Below, one piece after another: positions 52,753 through 61,247 of a DNA stretch of 64,000 nucleotides; within the stretch, counting starts at the first letter, position 1, and each line of letters begins with the position of its first letter. The DNA is taken from contig NC_019697.1 of assembly GCF_000317145.1 (NCBI RefSeq), positions 372,001 through 436,000 of the forward strand, given 5' to 3'. Made by a program: the position numbers and the translations under genes. This DNA comes from Chamaesiphon minutus PCC 6605. GTDB lineage: Bacteria; Cyanobacteriota; Cyanobacteriia; Cyanobacteriales; Chamaesiphonaceae. The notes under the pieces are model-generated. The model was not told the origin of the DNA. It did no database searches and was given only the letters and a program-made list of their open reading frames with translations.

Positions 52753-53268
52753 TTATATATCTCCTGTTAATTCTTGGCTGTATTCTTCCCATTGCCAGAC
52801 GATTTGTAACTCGGCTTGACTTTCGGCATTTTCGCCATATTCGCCAACGACAAATCGTAGAAAAGCAGCAATTGCCGATACTTGATGGCGATCGAAGCCA
52901 TATCTTCTAATCACCTCACTAGGAACACTTTTTCTTAAACTTCCCAGCATCCGCGAGATCTTGAAAAACGGGATATTAAAACTAATATATCCTTCGAGAG
53001 CGGCAATGATAAATGCGGGCAGATAGTAACGAGTTCCCCGTTCGTCCACGAACGATAGAGCCGATTCAAAATAGAAGAGGTTTGCACGGGGGATTTCTTG
53101 CCAGCGATCTTCTGGATCTTGCGATCTGGCGGCGATAACTTCGGCATCGGTACGGTACTTGTCGAGAGCGACCGCTTGATGTAAAGTGATGCCATCGCCG
53201 AGTTCTACATCTGCGAATGCCGTTTGAACCAGATCGATAATTGCTGTTGATGTTAAGGGTACTGACAT
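52753..53268 (-). CDS. Hypothetical protein, DUF6714-like
   Basis: 171 residues. W-Q-E-I-P-R-A-N-L-F-Y-F-E-S-A-L-S-F-V-D near 57-75 and G-T-R-Y-Y-L-P-A-F-I-I near 78-88, then an A-A-F-L-R-F-V end. These features match my memory of the DUF6714 group; that assignment is uncertain and no function is known. Start ATG overlaps the stop of the preceding dihydrofolate-reductase-like gene (TAATG), which indicates translational coupling. Confidence 0.6.
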   Translation of the reverse strand: MSVPLTSTAIIDLVQTAFADVELGDGITLHQAVALDKYRTDAEVIAARSQDPEDRWQEIPRANLFYFESALSFVDERGTRYYLPAFIIAALEGYISFNIPFFKISRMLGSLRKSVPSEVIRRYGFDRHQVSAIAAFLRFVVGEYGENAESQAELQIVWQWEEYSQELTGDI

Positions 53269-53855
53269 TATTTATTCGATTCTCTCACTTTATAGTCAAG
53301 CAATAAGACTCCATTGTTATAGATCTTGCGATCGATAAGTTCTAAAGCAGTTGACTCAATCGATCCGGCAAACAGAGGGATACCTGCGCCCATTAAAAAG
53401 GGATTTACTTTTATAATTAGTCGATCGATTAACCGATTGGTAAATAGTGTTGTCGCTAAATTAGCACCACCACACAGCCAAATACCCTTGCCAGATTCAG
53501 CTTTTAAAGCGGTAACTAATTCGATCGCATTTTCGGTAACGAGTTCGACATTTGGATCTGGGCTTACTTTAATACTGCGAGAAAAAAGATACTGTTTTAG
53601 GTGCGAATACGGGCTGGTGATGCCATCTTTAAAGCCAATTTCGTAGGTTTTGCGCCCCATCAACACGATATCGAACCATTTATTTTCGGAGTCGATACCC
53701 ATGACATCGCGGAGATGAGATGGCACCGTTTCGGGAAAGGAAGCAAATAAATCGGCAAAATATTCACCATCTTGGGAAAACCCATCGTGGGAGCCATCGA
53801 GATGGGCGATAAAGCCATCGACGCTACAAGCTACATAATAGATTAACTCTCGCAT
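53268..53855 (-). CDS. Dihydrofolate reductase / RibD C-terminal family protein
   Basis: 195 residues of the DHFR-like RibD_C fold. Y-V-A-C-S-V-D-G-F-I near 7-16 (substrate strand), V-L-M-G-R-K-T-Y-E near 64-72 (NADPH-binding G-R-K-T), I-W-L-C-G-G-A-N-L near 125-133, and a C-terminal D-R-L-I-I-K-V-N-P. Proteins like this reduce pterin- or pyrimidine-like substrates with NADPH but the true substrate of stand-alone members is unknown. Next genes overlap in a run on this strand. Confidence 0.88.
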   Translation of the reverse strand: MRELIYYVACSVDGFIAHLDGSHDGFSQDGEYFADLFASFPETVPSHLRDVMGIDSENKWFDIVLMGRKTYEIGFKDGITSPYSHLKQYLFSRSIKVSPDPNVELVTENAIELVTALKAESGKGIWLCGGANLATTLFTNRLIDRLIIKVNPFLMGAGIPLFAGSIESTALELIDRKIYNNGVLLLDYKVRESNK

Positions 53856-53903
53856 ATATCCTCCCGATCCGAAATTCCAAGAGATGGTATTCTAAGTGGC
53901 TGG

Positions 53904-54365
53904 TTATGCCTGCTTTGGGTTTGCGATCTGGCGTGTATGTACCGCTACCGCCTGTTTGATCAACCAGGAAATTAACCATAGCGGCAGTGATGCAAATGCG
54001 TTCTTTGGGTGTAATTCAAAAGTTCTGTGAACTCGATACCCTGAATTTGTATTTTCAAAGTCCCAGCGTTCGATGAAATGTGTTGCTATATTCTTAATGG
54101 GTGAGGTGAAATCACTCATTTTTATAATTAAGCATTTCCCCACATTGAAGGATTGCACTGTTTCTTTGTGTTTCGATCCATCAGTATTTTCGACGTAGAA
54201 TTCGGTGCCGACGATTGAATTCGCAGGCGATTTCATTGTTACCTTAGCAATCCCAGGGAGAACGCCATAGCCTTTGAAGCTACTCCATCGATCTACATCG
54301 AATATTTCTTTGCAGATCTGCTCTGGCGAAATCGAGCTGTCTGCTGCAACGGTAAAGGTAATCAT
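53904..54365 (-). CDS. SRPBCC (START-like) family protein
   Basis: 153 residues with the polyketide-cyclase/START-like pattern: S-P-E-Q-I-C-K-E-I-F-D-V-D-R-W near 13-27, then alternating strands (V-G-T-E-F-Y-V-E-N) and H-F-I-E-R-W-D-F near 92-99, ending in a helix with L-I-K-Q-A. These proteins bind hydrophobic ligands; ligand unknown. ATG at 54365. Located 12 bp after the GNAT gene stop, same strand. Confidence 0.78.
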   Translation of the reverse strand: MITFTVAADSSISPEQICKEIFDVDRWSSFKGYGVLPGIAKVTMKSPANSIVGTEFYVENTDGSKHKETVQSFNVGKCLIIKMSDFTSPIKNIATHFIERWDFENTNSGYRVHRTFELHPKNAFASLPLWLISWLIKQAVAVHTRQIANPKQA

Positions 54366-54376
54366 ATTCTTTTTGG

Positions 54377-54811
54377 CTAATTACTGATTAGATCGAATGA
54401 GAACATTACATGGTCGGTTGGTGCGGAATTGCTCACACTCGTATATAGACTCATCGCTGCGGTATTATCTCGATCGGTCAATACCCACGCTCCCGCACAG
54501 CCCAATTCCCACCCGATTTCAAACACCGCATTCATCAACCGTTTGCCGATGCCTTGGCGGTGGTGGGTTGCCGCAACACCAATTTCGTTAATCCACAGTT
54601 CTGGTACGGGTTTGTCAGGATGAACGTAATGAACGGCGGAGACAAACCCAATGACTAAATTATTATCGATCGCGACTACTAAATGATGGCGCGGATCGGC
54701 AAGAAATTCGATCGCACGGAGTAGATCGATCGCATCATCAAATACATCTGGATCGATATTTTTGAGGATATCTAGATCGTCACGATTGAGGATTTCGATC
54801 GTAATTGTCAT
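54377..54811 (-). CDS. GNAT family N-acetyltransferase
   Basis: 144 residues. Acetyl-CoA motif A is visible as I-G-V-A-A-T-H-H-R-Q-G-I-G-K-R-L-M near 73-89 (R-Q-G-I-G-K-R is the pyrophosphate loop), motif B as G-A-W-V-L-T-D-R-D-N-T-A-A-M-S-L-Y near 105-122. The acyl acceptor is unknown. ATG at 54811. Confidence 0.88.
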   Translation of the reverse strand: MTITIEILNRDDLDILKNIDPDVFDDAIDLLRAIEFLADPRHHLVVAIDNNLVIGFVSAVHYVHPDKPVPELWINEIGVAATHHRQGIGKRLMNAVFEIGWELGCAGAWVLTDRDNTAAMSLYTSVSNSAPTDHVMFSFDLISN

Positions 54812-54827
54812 GGCGCGTATTCCTTCC

Positions 54828-55505
54828 CTACTTCAATTCTACTCGAACGGTTTTGATCTCCTTGTCGTTGTACGCAGCGATCTTTGCAGATACAGTCTCT
54901 CTCGACATCGACCTCGATCGATTCAATGCTGTGACATGATATTTGTATCCCGCTCCGTATTTTGCACGGGCTAGCTCCACCGCTTTCCTTCCCAGGGCAC
55001 CATCGCCCAGAATGTACTGGAAAACAGGAAGTAATACTGTAACTGCTGCCCCAAGGAAGAATCCTTGTTTCGGGATAGAGACATTACGACCGGAGTTAAG
55101 ACTGGCAGAGATTACAGGCTCGGCACTCAGTTGTCTATACATCCAATAGGTAACGGCTGTCTCGACAATTCTAGAGAGATACCACATCGAAAACCCCTGC
55201 GGATCGAGGCGAAATTCCAGCGTCAAAAGGGCGAATGGGGTCGAACAAGATCGCATCAAGATCGAGCCAATACTATTAGCAATCCAGAAGGCGGCGATCC
55301 ATCTGACGATATTCGCAGTACGCAGGCTACCCCGCATGAGATAAATGCCAACCACCACAATTAAGATGCTAGGGGATGAATAACTTCGATCTGGTGAATG
55401 GCTCGAATCCGTGGATACACGATAAACCATATACATCAAGTCGAGAATTCCTAGCGCGATCGACACAATCCCAACCTGTTTTAAAATAGCGCGATAATGT
55501 TGCAT
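54828..55505 (-). CDS. Hypothetical multi-span membrane protein
   Basis: 225 residues with about four hydrophobic segments (about 10-28, 47-60, 68-84 and 150-168). The C-terminal 55 residues are soluble and basic (A-R-A-K-Y-G-A-G-Y-K-Y-H-V-T-A-L-N-R-S-R) and look like a separate small domain. No family recognised. It is the first gene of the minus-strand run that continues through GNAT, SRPBCC, DHFR-like and hypothetical genes. Start ATG at 55505. Confidence 0.6.
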   Translation of the reverse strand: MQHYRAILKQVGIVSIALGILDLMYMVYRVSTDSSHSPDRSYSSPSILIVVVGIYLMRGSLRTANIVRWIAAFWIANSIGSILMRSCSTPFALLTLEFRLDPQGFSMWYLSRIVETAVTYWMYRQLSAEPVISASLNSGRNVSIPKQGFFLGAAVTVLLPVFQYILGDGALGRKAVELARAKYGAGYKYHVTALNRSRSMSRETVSAKIAAYNDKEIKTVRVELK

Positions 55506-55571
55506 CTGTTTTAAGGTCTAAGAGGCTGTTTAGGATGGGGTGTTTAGAGACCATCCTAAAAGCTGTATTGA

Positions 55572-55599
55572 CAATTATCAATTATCAATTATCAATTAT
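55572..55599. repeat. Heptamer tandem repeat CAATTAT x4
   Basis: Four exact copies of CAATTAT between the membrane-protein gene and the convergent end of a secreted-protein gene. Confidence 0.85.
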
Positions 55600-55989
55600 T
55601 TAATTAGACCCTGGGATGCGTGCTGGTTCGACACCTTTAGGTTCCATTTTTCTCAACGTTGTGTTTGGCTTTGGTTTGCAGCGTTCGTGTGGTTTAGTTT
55701 CCAAACTAGCTGGATCGATGTTTTCCGAACCGACAATTAGTACTTTATAACGATCGGCTTTATCAACCACAATTTCACCACAACTATTGACTGATTTATC
55801 TTGGCGCGATCCAGATTTGTCCTGAGCATTAATGTATCTGATTTGGTATCGTTTAGTGGGTGTTAATCCTGTGACCACTACTTCACCTTTACTGGTTTTA
55901 TAAGCTTCGGCAGCAGTAGCGATCGCGCTATTAGTTAGTACGAGCATTGCGGCAATAGACATTGTAGCAATTGAAAATTTAGTTGACAT
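55600..55989 (-). CDS. Small secreted protein
   Basis: 129 residues from the ATG at 55989, which opens a signal peptide (M-S-T-K-F-S-I-A-T-M-S-I-A-A-M-L-V-L, cleavage probably after A-I-A-T-A-A near 27). The mature part has two Cys (N-S-C-G and E-R-C-K), K-G-E-V-V-V-T-G-L and K-V-L-I-V-G-S-E-N-I-D-P strands. An upstream in-frame start is rejected because it would translate a dispersed repeat. No family recognised. It is next to another small secreted protein gene in the same direction, with 127 bp of repeat between. Confidence 0.65.
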   Translation of the reverse strand: MSTKFSIATMSIAAMLVLTNSAIATAAEAYKTSKGEVVVTGLTPTKRYQIRYINAQDKSGSRQDKSVNSCGEIVVDKADRYKVLIVGSENIDPASLETKPHERCKPKPNTTLRKMEPKGVEPARIPGSN

Positions 55990-56027
55990 ATATTTGCTCC
56001 AAAATTGAGATAAGTTTTGTGAGATTT

Positions 56028-56092
56028 CAGCGGTTTCCAACCGCTGTCTTGATGCGCTAAACCGTCGGGAGACCCGACGAGCGCGCATCACG
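56028..56092. repeat. Two hairpin repeats between the secreted-protein genes
   Basis: A hairpin CAGCGGTTTCCAACCGCTG (56028-56046), and a second with arms GATGCGC...GCGCATC enclosing CGTCGGGAGACCCGACG (56051-56089). Similar hairpin words (AGCGGTTTCTAACCGCT) occur at about 57184-57200 before the STAND gene and near 18071. Confidence 0.7.
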
Positions 56093-56116
56093 AGCCACGA
56101 CTGGCAATCCATTTAT

Positions 56117-56500
56117 CTAACCTTTCAGTCTTCCAGGCTTGCCAGAGTCGCTACCAGAGCCGCTACCAGAGCCACCGCCAGAGCCACCACCAGAAACACC
56201 CGAACATTCGACAATCTCCTTGTCTGAAACTTGATAGGCTGAATCCCATCCGACAGTCACGGAATTTGGACAATTTGGATAGCTTTTGTTGACGATATAG
56301 ACGGGGCCGCTTGAACCCTGAGTCTGAATTTTGACAGATTTAATTCCTTTAGAACTGGAGATATTACAACTAACACTAGCTGGAATAGTGCAGTTAGACA
56401 CGACATCTGCTTGGGCAACAGATCCGATCGCGAAAGTGCCGAATAAAGTTGCGCTGGAAATCAAACTTGCAAATAGTAATTTAGATGGTAAAGTCGACAT
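56117..56500 (-). CDS. Small secreted Gly/Ser-rich protein
   Basis: 127 residues. Signal peptide (L-L-F-A-S-L-I-S-S-A-T-L-F-G-T-F-A-I-G, cleavage near V-A-Q-A at 31). The mature part has four Cys (positions near 37, 45, 76, 99), probably paired, and a low-complexity tail (G-G-G-S-G-G-G-S-G-S-G-S-G-S), ending G-R-L-K-G. The tail varies easily because it is built of GSG codon repeats. No family. Start ATG; a purine-rich GGAGAAAA motif is upstream. Confidence 0.65.
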   Translation of the reverse strand: MSTLPSKLLFASLISSATLFGTFAIGSVAQADVVSNCTIPASVSCNISSSKGIKSVKIQTQGSSGPVYIVNKSYPNCPNSVTVGWDSAYQVSDKEIVECSGVSGGGSGGGSGSGSGSDSGKPGRLKG

Positions 56501-57231
56501 TATTTTTCTCCTTTAGTTGTTGTTGGTAGAGCAATCTATCGTTAATTGATGTATTACCTTCTAGTGCATTCTACGAAACTTTCAGAACTAATTTCGCAAA
56601 AGTTCTAAATTAAATTTTGATTTTGGATATTTATTTTACGTCTACAAAATACGCAAAAATTCCAATAAAAACGCATTATCAAATTGCAAAATAATGGCTT
56701 TATTTTTTGTAACTAAAGTCATCTTGAAAATTCGACTTGTATTTTTCGATCCGATCGTTATTGAGTAAAACAATCATCAATTGTCCCTACTCAACGAAAA
56801 CTAGAGATCGAACAGGGAAACTCGATAAGTTGGGTTTCGCCTTTTGTCTGGGTATTACTAGTATCAGTTCGGGCAACTCTAGAAACCAGATAAGATAGAT
56901 AAAGATAATAGCTAACTTAAGCAATAGCTTGAGATAATTGAATAAAACTCTGTGAGGGTGGCTGGTTTGGGGTTTTCTTTGCCCCTCGATCGGTAGGTTA
57001 AGTTGAGCCTTAAGTTAGTTGAATGTAACCCCGCCTGGAATGCCAACGATTGTGTCTTGAAAAGGTGCTCTACTTGGGGAAACCCCAAGACCGCACTTTC
57101 CGCAAATCGTGGCTCGTGTTGCGAAGTCCGCCTACGCGGACTAAGATATTCAGTCCGCATAGGCGGACTTCGCACTCTGAGGAGCGGTTTCTAACCGCTT
57201 AGATTTATAAATAGAACTTTCATAATGGGAC
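56501..57231. other. Gene-free spacer of about 730 bp upstream of the STAND gene, with repeats
   Basis: The first part (to about 56750) is AT-rich and may hold promoters for both divergent genes. At about 57060-57115 a hairpin word CTTGGGGAAACCCCAAG lies within a longer dispersed sequence. At 57123-57173 two G-type repeats (AAGTCCGCCTACGCGGACT and AGTCCGCATAGGCGGACTT) face each other, and at 57181-57200 there is an AGCGGTTTCTAACCGCTTA hairpin. No reading frame is convincing. Confidence 0.55.
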
Positions 57232-60200
57232 ATGAATATGACCCCTAAAAAGAATCGCCGACGGGGAGTCGTGCTGTCATCAATCGGTCAAAGTAAAATC
57301 GAACAGGCGCGGCGACAACTAGAAAAAACAGAGAATGCGGGCGATCGACTGACGATCGAAGAACTCAGCGAGCGATCGCGGTTATCTATAGCCACCATGA
57401 CAAAGGTTTTAGCCGCTCGAATCGGCGTGGATAAGCAGACTCTAGATCTAGTATTTGTGGCCTTTGGGTTGCAGATGGAACGCGCCGATTATCAGCAACC
57501 GGAACATCACGAGGAGCCAGCGGAGATTCAAATCGATTCCCCCACAACGCAGATCATCGATTGGGGTGAAGCGATCGATGTTTCGATGTTTTACGGGCGA
57601 GATTCAGAAATTACCACGCTGACAACTTGGATTCAACAAGATAACTGTCGCCTAATTGCTTTATTGGGTATGGGCGGGATTGGCAAAACCGCTCTATCGG
57701 TCAAAATCGCCCAGCAACTCTTGCAAACTGAGCGATCCTTTGAATTTATCATTTGGCGTAGTCTTCGCAATGCTCCACCCTTAGAGTCCCTGCTGATTGA
57801 CATCATCCAAGTGCTGTCCTGTCAGCAAGAAAACTTGGTTTCTTTGCCGATTTCAGCTCTATTAAATCGGTTACTGCATTACTTGCGATCGCATCGCTGT
57901 TTGCTGGTGTTAGACAATGGCGAAACCATCTTACAGAGTGGGGAATTTGCGGGAATCTATCGTCAAGATTATGAAGCCTATGGCGAACTATTCCGTCAGG
58001 CGGGTGAAATTTCCCATCAGAGTTGTCTGGTGCTAACCAGTCGCGAGAAACCAGAAACGATCGCCAATTTGGAGGGAATAACCTTACCAGTTCGAGCGAT
58101 TGCCCTGACTGGATTATCGCCGAATGATAGCGATCGATTGTTTGCAGCGATCGGATTATCCTCATCATCAGCGATCGACAGACACAAGCTAATCGAAGTT
58201 TATGGTGGTAATCCCCTCGCTCTGAAAATTGTCGCCACCTCGATTCGAGAAATTTTTGATGGCAATGTCGATGGGTTTTTACATGCCGAAACTACTGTTT
58301 TTAATGGCATTCGGCGGTTACTAGACCAACAATACCAGCGGCTGATGCCGATCGAACGACAAGTAATGACGTGGTTGGCGATCGATCGCGATTGGGCAAC
58401 TCTGGCTCAATTACAGGCGGATATCGTCCCGGCTGTCAGCACCCAGGGATTAATGGAAGCCTTAGAGTCTCTATCGCGGCGCAGTCTAATCGAGCAAAAA
58501 AACGCCCGCTTTACCCAACAACCAGTCGTCATGGAATACATGACCGAGCATTTAATCAACCAAATCTGTGCCGAAATCACTAACTGTCAACTGTCAACTG
58601 TCAACTGTCAACTGTTCAACACTTACGCTCTATCTAAAACCACCGTCAAAGAATATATTCGCGAGAGTCAAATTAGGTTGATTTTACAGCCGATCGCCCG
58701 ATATCTGCGGGAGAGATTTAGATCGATCGAGCAGCTAGAGCGGCAGATGGGGCAAATTTTAGATCTGGTAAGGCGATCGGAAATCGCCGGATCGAGTTAT
58801 GGAGCCGGAAATGCGATCGGTTTAATGCAAGATCTCCACATCGATCTGACTGGCTATACTTTTGCGAACCTCACCATTCGTCAAGCCTGTTTGCAAAAAA
58901 CCCCCTTGCACCAGGTTAATCTTGCTCGCGCTCATCTGATGGATTGCCGATTTGCCGAGCCGATGAATGAGCCACATTCATCAGCAATCGATACCACTGG
59001 CGAACTGCTAGCTATGGGGGGGCAGGATGGCACGGTACAGATGCGGCAAGCATCGACAGGGCAACTATTATTCTCCGTTCGAGCGCATACAACCTTTGTA
59101 TTAGCTCTGACTTTTAGCCCCGATAGCAAAACCCTCGTAAGTGGCTGTATCGGTGGGGGGATAAAATTCTGGGATGTCCACACGGGCAACTGCCAGCAGA
59201 CTTGGGACAAAGGCAGGATTTGGACTTTGGATTTTAGTCCTGACGGGCGATTATTAGTAGCAGGTTTGAGCGATCGCGATAACTCGATTTGTATTTGGGA
59301 TGTACAGACAGCAGAATGCCTCAAAATTTTAATCGGGCATTCTGCCCCAGTCTGTGGCATTGCTTTTGCACCATACCCCATTGACAATCGACAACTGATG
59401 GTGACGACAGGGCAAGATTCCGTAGTGAAGATTTGGGATGTCGAAAGTGGCGGTTGCGTTCGGACTTTGACCGAACATACCGGACAGATCTGGTCGGTGT
59501 GTTTTCATCCCGACGGAGATCGGTTTGCTACCTGTAGCTTCGATCGTTCCATTAAGATTTGGGATGTAACAACGGGTGCTTGTCTCCAGACGCTACTAGG
59601 TCATACCAAAGAAGTATCTAGAGTTAGATTTAGTCCCGACGGTCACTTATTAGTCAGTGCCTGCACAGATCGCACTGCTCGGCTGTGGGACACCGTAACT
59701 GGCAAATGTCTCAAAGTGTTGCAAGGACACCAGGAGCCAGTTTGGGCGGTAGAATTTACCGCAGGTTATCTTGGCTCCACTGCGCGGAACGAGCATCAAT
59801 CGGGTAGTTCGATCGCCGAACGATTCCTCGTAAGTATCGGACTCGATCGCACCGTTCGATTTTGGGAGATCGTTTATCAGTACCGATCCAATCCGCTCTC
59901 GATCGATCCTGCTTCCATTTCCAGTCATTGCCTGAAAACCATTCAGGGTGGTGGCGAGGGGATTCGTGTCATGGCGATCCATCCCGATCGACAGTTATTT
60001 GCCAGCGGTGGTATGAGTGAATCGATCCATGTATGGGAACTATGCGATCGATCCGAGCCATGCCAGCCACACGAACCGATCGGCACGAGTGCGCCAACCG
60101 GAAAATGTCTCCAAAAACTTACCGTTCATAACTCAAGTAGCTGGACGATTGCCTTTCACCCTCAAGGTAAATTGTTAGCCAGCGGACACTTGAATGGCGA

Positions 60201-61020
60201 ACTGAGGATTTGGGAGGTCGAATCTGGAAAATGTCTACATAACTTGCCCACAAATCATTCATACATGATTCAATTCTGTCGATTTAGCCCCCAAGGGGAT
60301 CTGGTCGGTTGTATCGGTAGTACAGAGTCTAGCATTCGCTTCTGGAATATCCAGACTGGAGAATGCTGGCGCACGATCTGGCTAGAAGCCGAATCTTACA
60401 TCTTCGGACTGGATTTTCATCCCCAAGGACACTATTTTGTGACCGCTGGACACGACGATCGAGTCCGCTGGTGGGATATGCAGTCAGGGGAGTGTTTCAG
60501 AAGTCAAGCGGCAAACGAAGGGCATGTTTGGGCGATTAATTTCCATCCCCACGGACATCTATTTGCCAGTGTCGGCGGTAGTCCCGATGTCAAAATTTGG
60601 GATGCAGAATCGGGGGAATGCGTAAGGTTATTATCAGGACATACCGGAAATCTGGGCGGGGTGGCTTTCAGTCCCGATGGTTTAATCTTAGCTAGCGGTC
60701 GAAGCGATCGCACCATTCGGCTGTGGGATGTAGCTACTGGTGAGTGTTTGCACGTTTTAGCAGGTCATACCAGCGGTGTTACGTCGGTAGGCTTCATCTC
60801 AATAGACAGTTCGCCGCAAATTCTTGCAAGTGCTAGTTTTGATGGCACGATTCGATTGTGGGATGTGCAAACTGGCGAATGCTTGAATATGTTTCGTCCC
60901 GATCGACTTTATGAAGGAATGGATATTACTGGTATAACTGGATTGACACAGGGATCGATCGCGACGCTCAAAAGTCTGGGCGCGATCGATCTTTTGTCAA
61001 ATGAGATCGTTAGATCGTAA
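57232..61020 (+). CDS. STAND NTPase with HTH, NB-ARC and about 14 WD40 repeats
   Basis: 1262 residues. Residues 20-85 form a helix-turn-helix-type module (I-E-E-L-S-E-R-S-R-L-S-I-A-T-M-T-K-V-L near 43-61). The NB-ARC NTPase follows: Walker A L-G-M-G-G-I-G-K-T near 142-150, Walker B L-L-V-L-D near 223-227, and an L-T-S-R-E-K sensor near 268. A winged-helix stretch includes a heptamer-derived insert near 451-463. A short pentapeptide-like segment (about 545-575) leads to the WD40 repeats from 590 to 1230, with I-K-I-W-D-V/I-R-L-W-D-V blade ends. STAND proteins switch on binding a ligand via the propeller and then oligomerise; effector output here may be DNA binding. Start ATG at 57232 (second ATG two codons later). 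Confidence 0.92.
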   Translation: MNMTPKKNRRRGVVLSSIGQSKIEQARRQLEKTENAGDRLTIEELSERSRLSIATMTKVLAARIGVDKQTLDLVFVAFGLQMERADYQQPEHHEEPAEIQIDSPTTQIIDWGEAIDVSMFYGRDSEITTLTTWIQQDNCRLIALLGMGGIGKTALSVKIAQQLLQTERSFEFIIWRSLRNAPPLESLLIDIIQVLSCQQENLVSLPISALLNRLLHYLRSHRCLLVLDNGETILQSGEFAGIYRQDYEAYGELFRQAGEISHQSCLVLTSREKPETIANLEGITLPVRAIALTGLSPNDSDRLFAAIGLSSSSAIDRHKLIEVYGGNPLALKIVATSIREIFDGNVDGFLHAETTVFNGIRRLLDQQYQRLMPIERQVMTWLAIDRDWATLAQLQADIVPAVSTQGLMEALESLSRRSLIEQKNARFTQQPVVMEYMTEHLINQICAEITNCQLSTVNCQLFNTYALSKTTVKEYIRESQIRLILQPIARYLRERFRSIEQLERQMGQILDLVRRSEIAGSSYGAGNAIGLMQDLHIDLTGYTFANLTIRQACLQKTPLHQVNLARAHLMDCRFAEPMNEPHSSAIDTTGELLAMGGQDGTVQMRQASTGQLLFSVRAHTTFVLALTFSPDSKTLVSGCIGGGIKFWDVHTGNCQQTWDKGRIWTLDFSPDGRLLVAGLSDRDNSICIWDVQTAECLKILIGHSAPVCGIAFAPYPIDNRQLMVTTGQDSVVKIWDVESGGCVRTLTEHTGQIWSVCFHPDGDRFATCSFDRSIKIWDVTTGACLQTLLGHTKEVSRVRFSPDGHLLVSACTDRTARLWDTVTGKCLKVLQGHQEPVWAVEFTAGYLGSTARNEHQSGSSIAERFLVSIGLDRTVRFWEIVYQYRSNPLSIDPASISSHCLKTIQGGGEGIRVMAIHPDRQLFASGGMSESIHVWELCDRSEPCQPHEPIGTSAPTGKCLQKLTVHNSSSWTIAFHPQGKLLASGHLNGELRIWEVESGKCLHNLPTNHSYMIQFCRFSPQGDLVGCIGSTESSIRFWNIQTGECWRTIWLEAESYIFGLDFHPQGHYFVTAGHDDRVRWWDMQSGECFRSQAANEGHVWAINFHPHGHLFASVGGSPDVKIWDAESGECVRLLSGHTGNLGGVAFSPDGLILASGRSDRTIRLWDVATGECLHVLAGHTSGVTSVGFISIDSSPQILASASFDGTIRLWDVQTGECLNMFRPDRLYEGMDITGITGLTQGSIATLKSLGAIDLLSNEIVRS
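58582..58616. repeat. Heptamer tandem repeat AACTGTC x5 inside the STAND gene
   Basis: Four exact copies of AACTGTC and a fifth AACTGTT. Read in the frame of the STAND gene the array gives N-C-Q-L-S-T-V-N-C-Q-L-F, a hydrophilic insert between the NTPase-winged-helix part and the WD40 part. The frame is kept although the unit is not a multiple of three, because 35 bp plus flanks fit. Confidence 0.85.
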
Positions 61021-61247
61021 AAGCTGGCCAAAAATTCCGACATTTTCGGTCTGCCGATCGCGAAACTTTATTCTAAGAATTCAATATTTATTGACAAATC
61101 CGCACTATCTGCATTTTGTGGAGATCGACAACCACGATAACACCCTCGATCGATCGAGTCTCACCATTATCTGTCGGACTCGATCGCACCCAGGGCAATG
61201 CCCGCGATCGGCGCAATCCTCACTCGTCATCCGCGCCATAGTTGCCA
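61021..61247. other. Convergent spacer, nothing recognised
   Basis: Between the STAND gene and the DUF1636 gene, 227 bp rich in CGATCG words; no hairpin with T-run and no coding frame that convinces. Confidence 0.4.
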
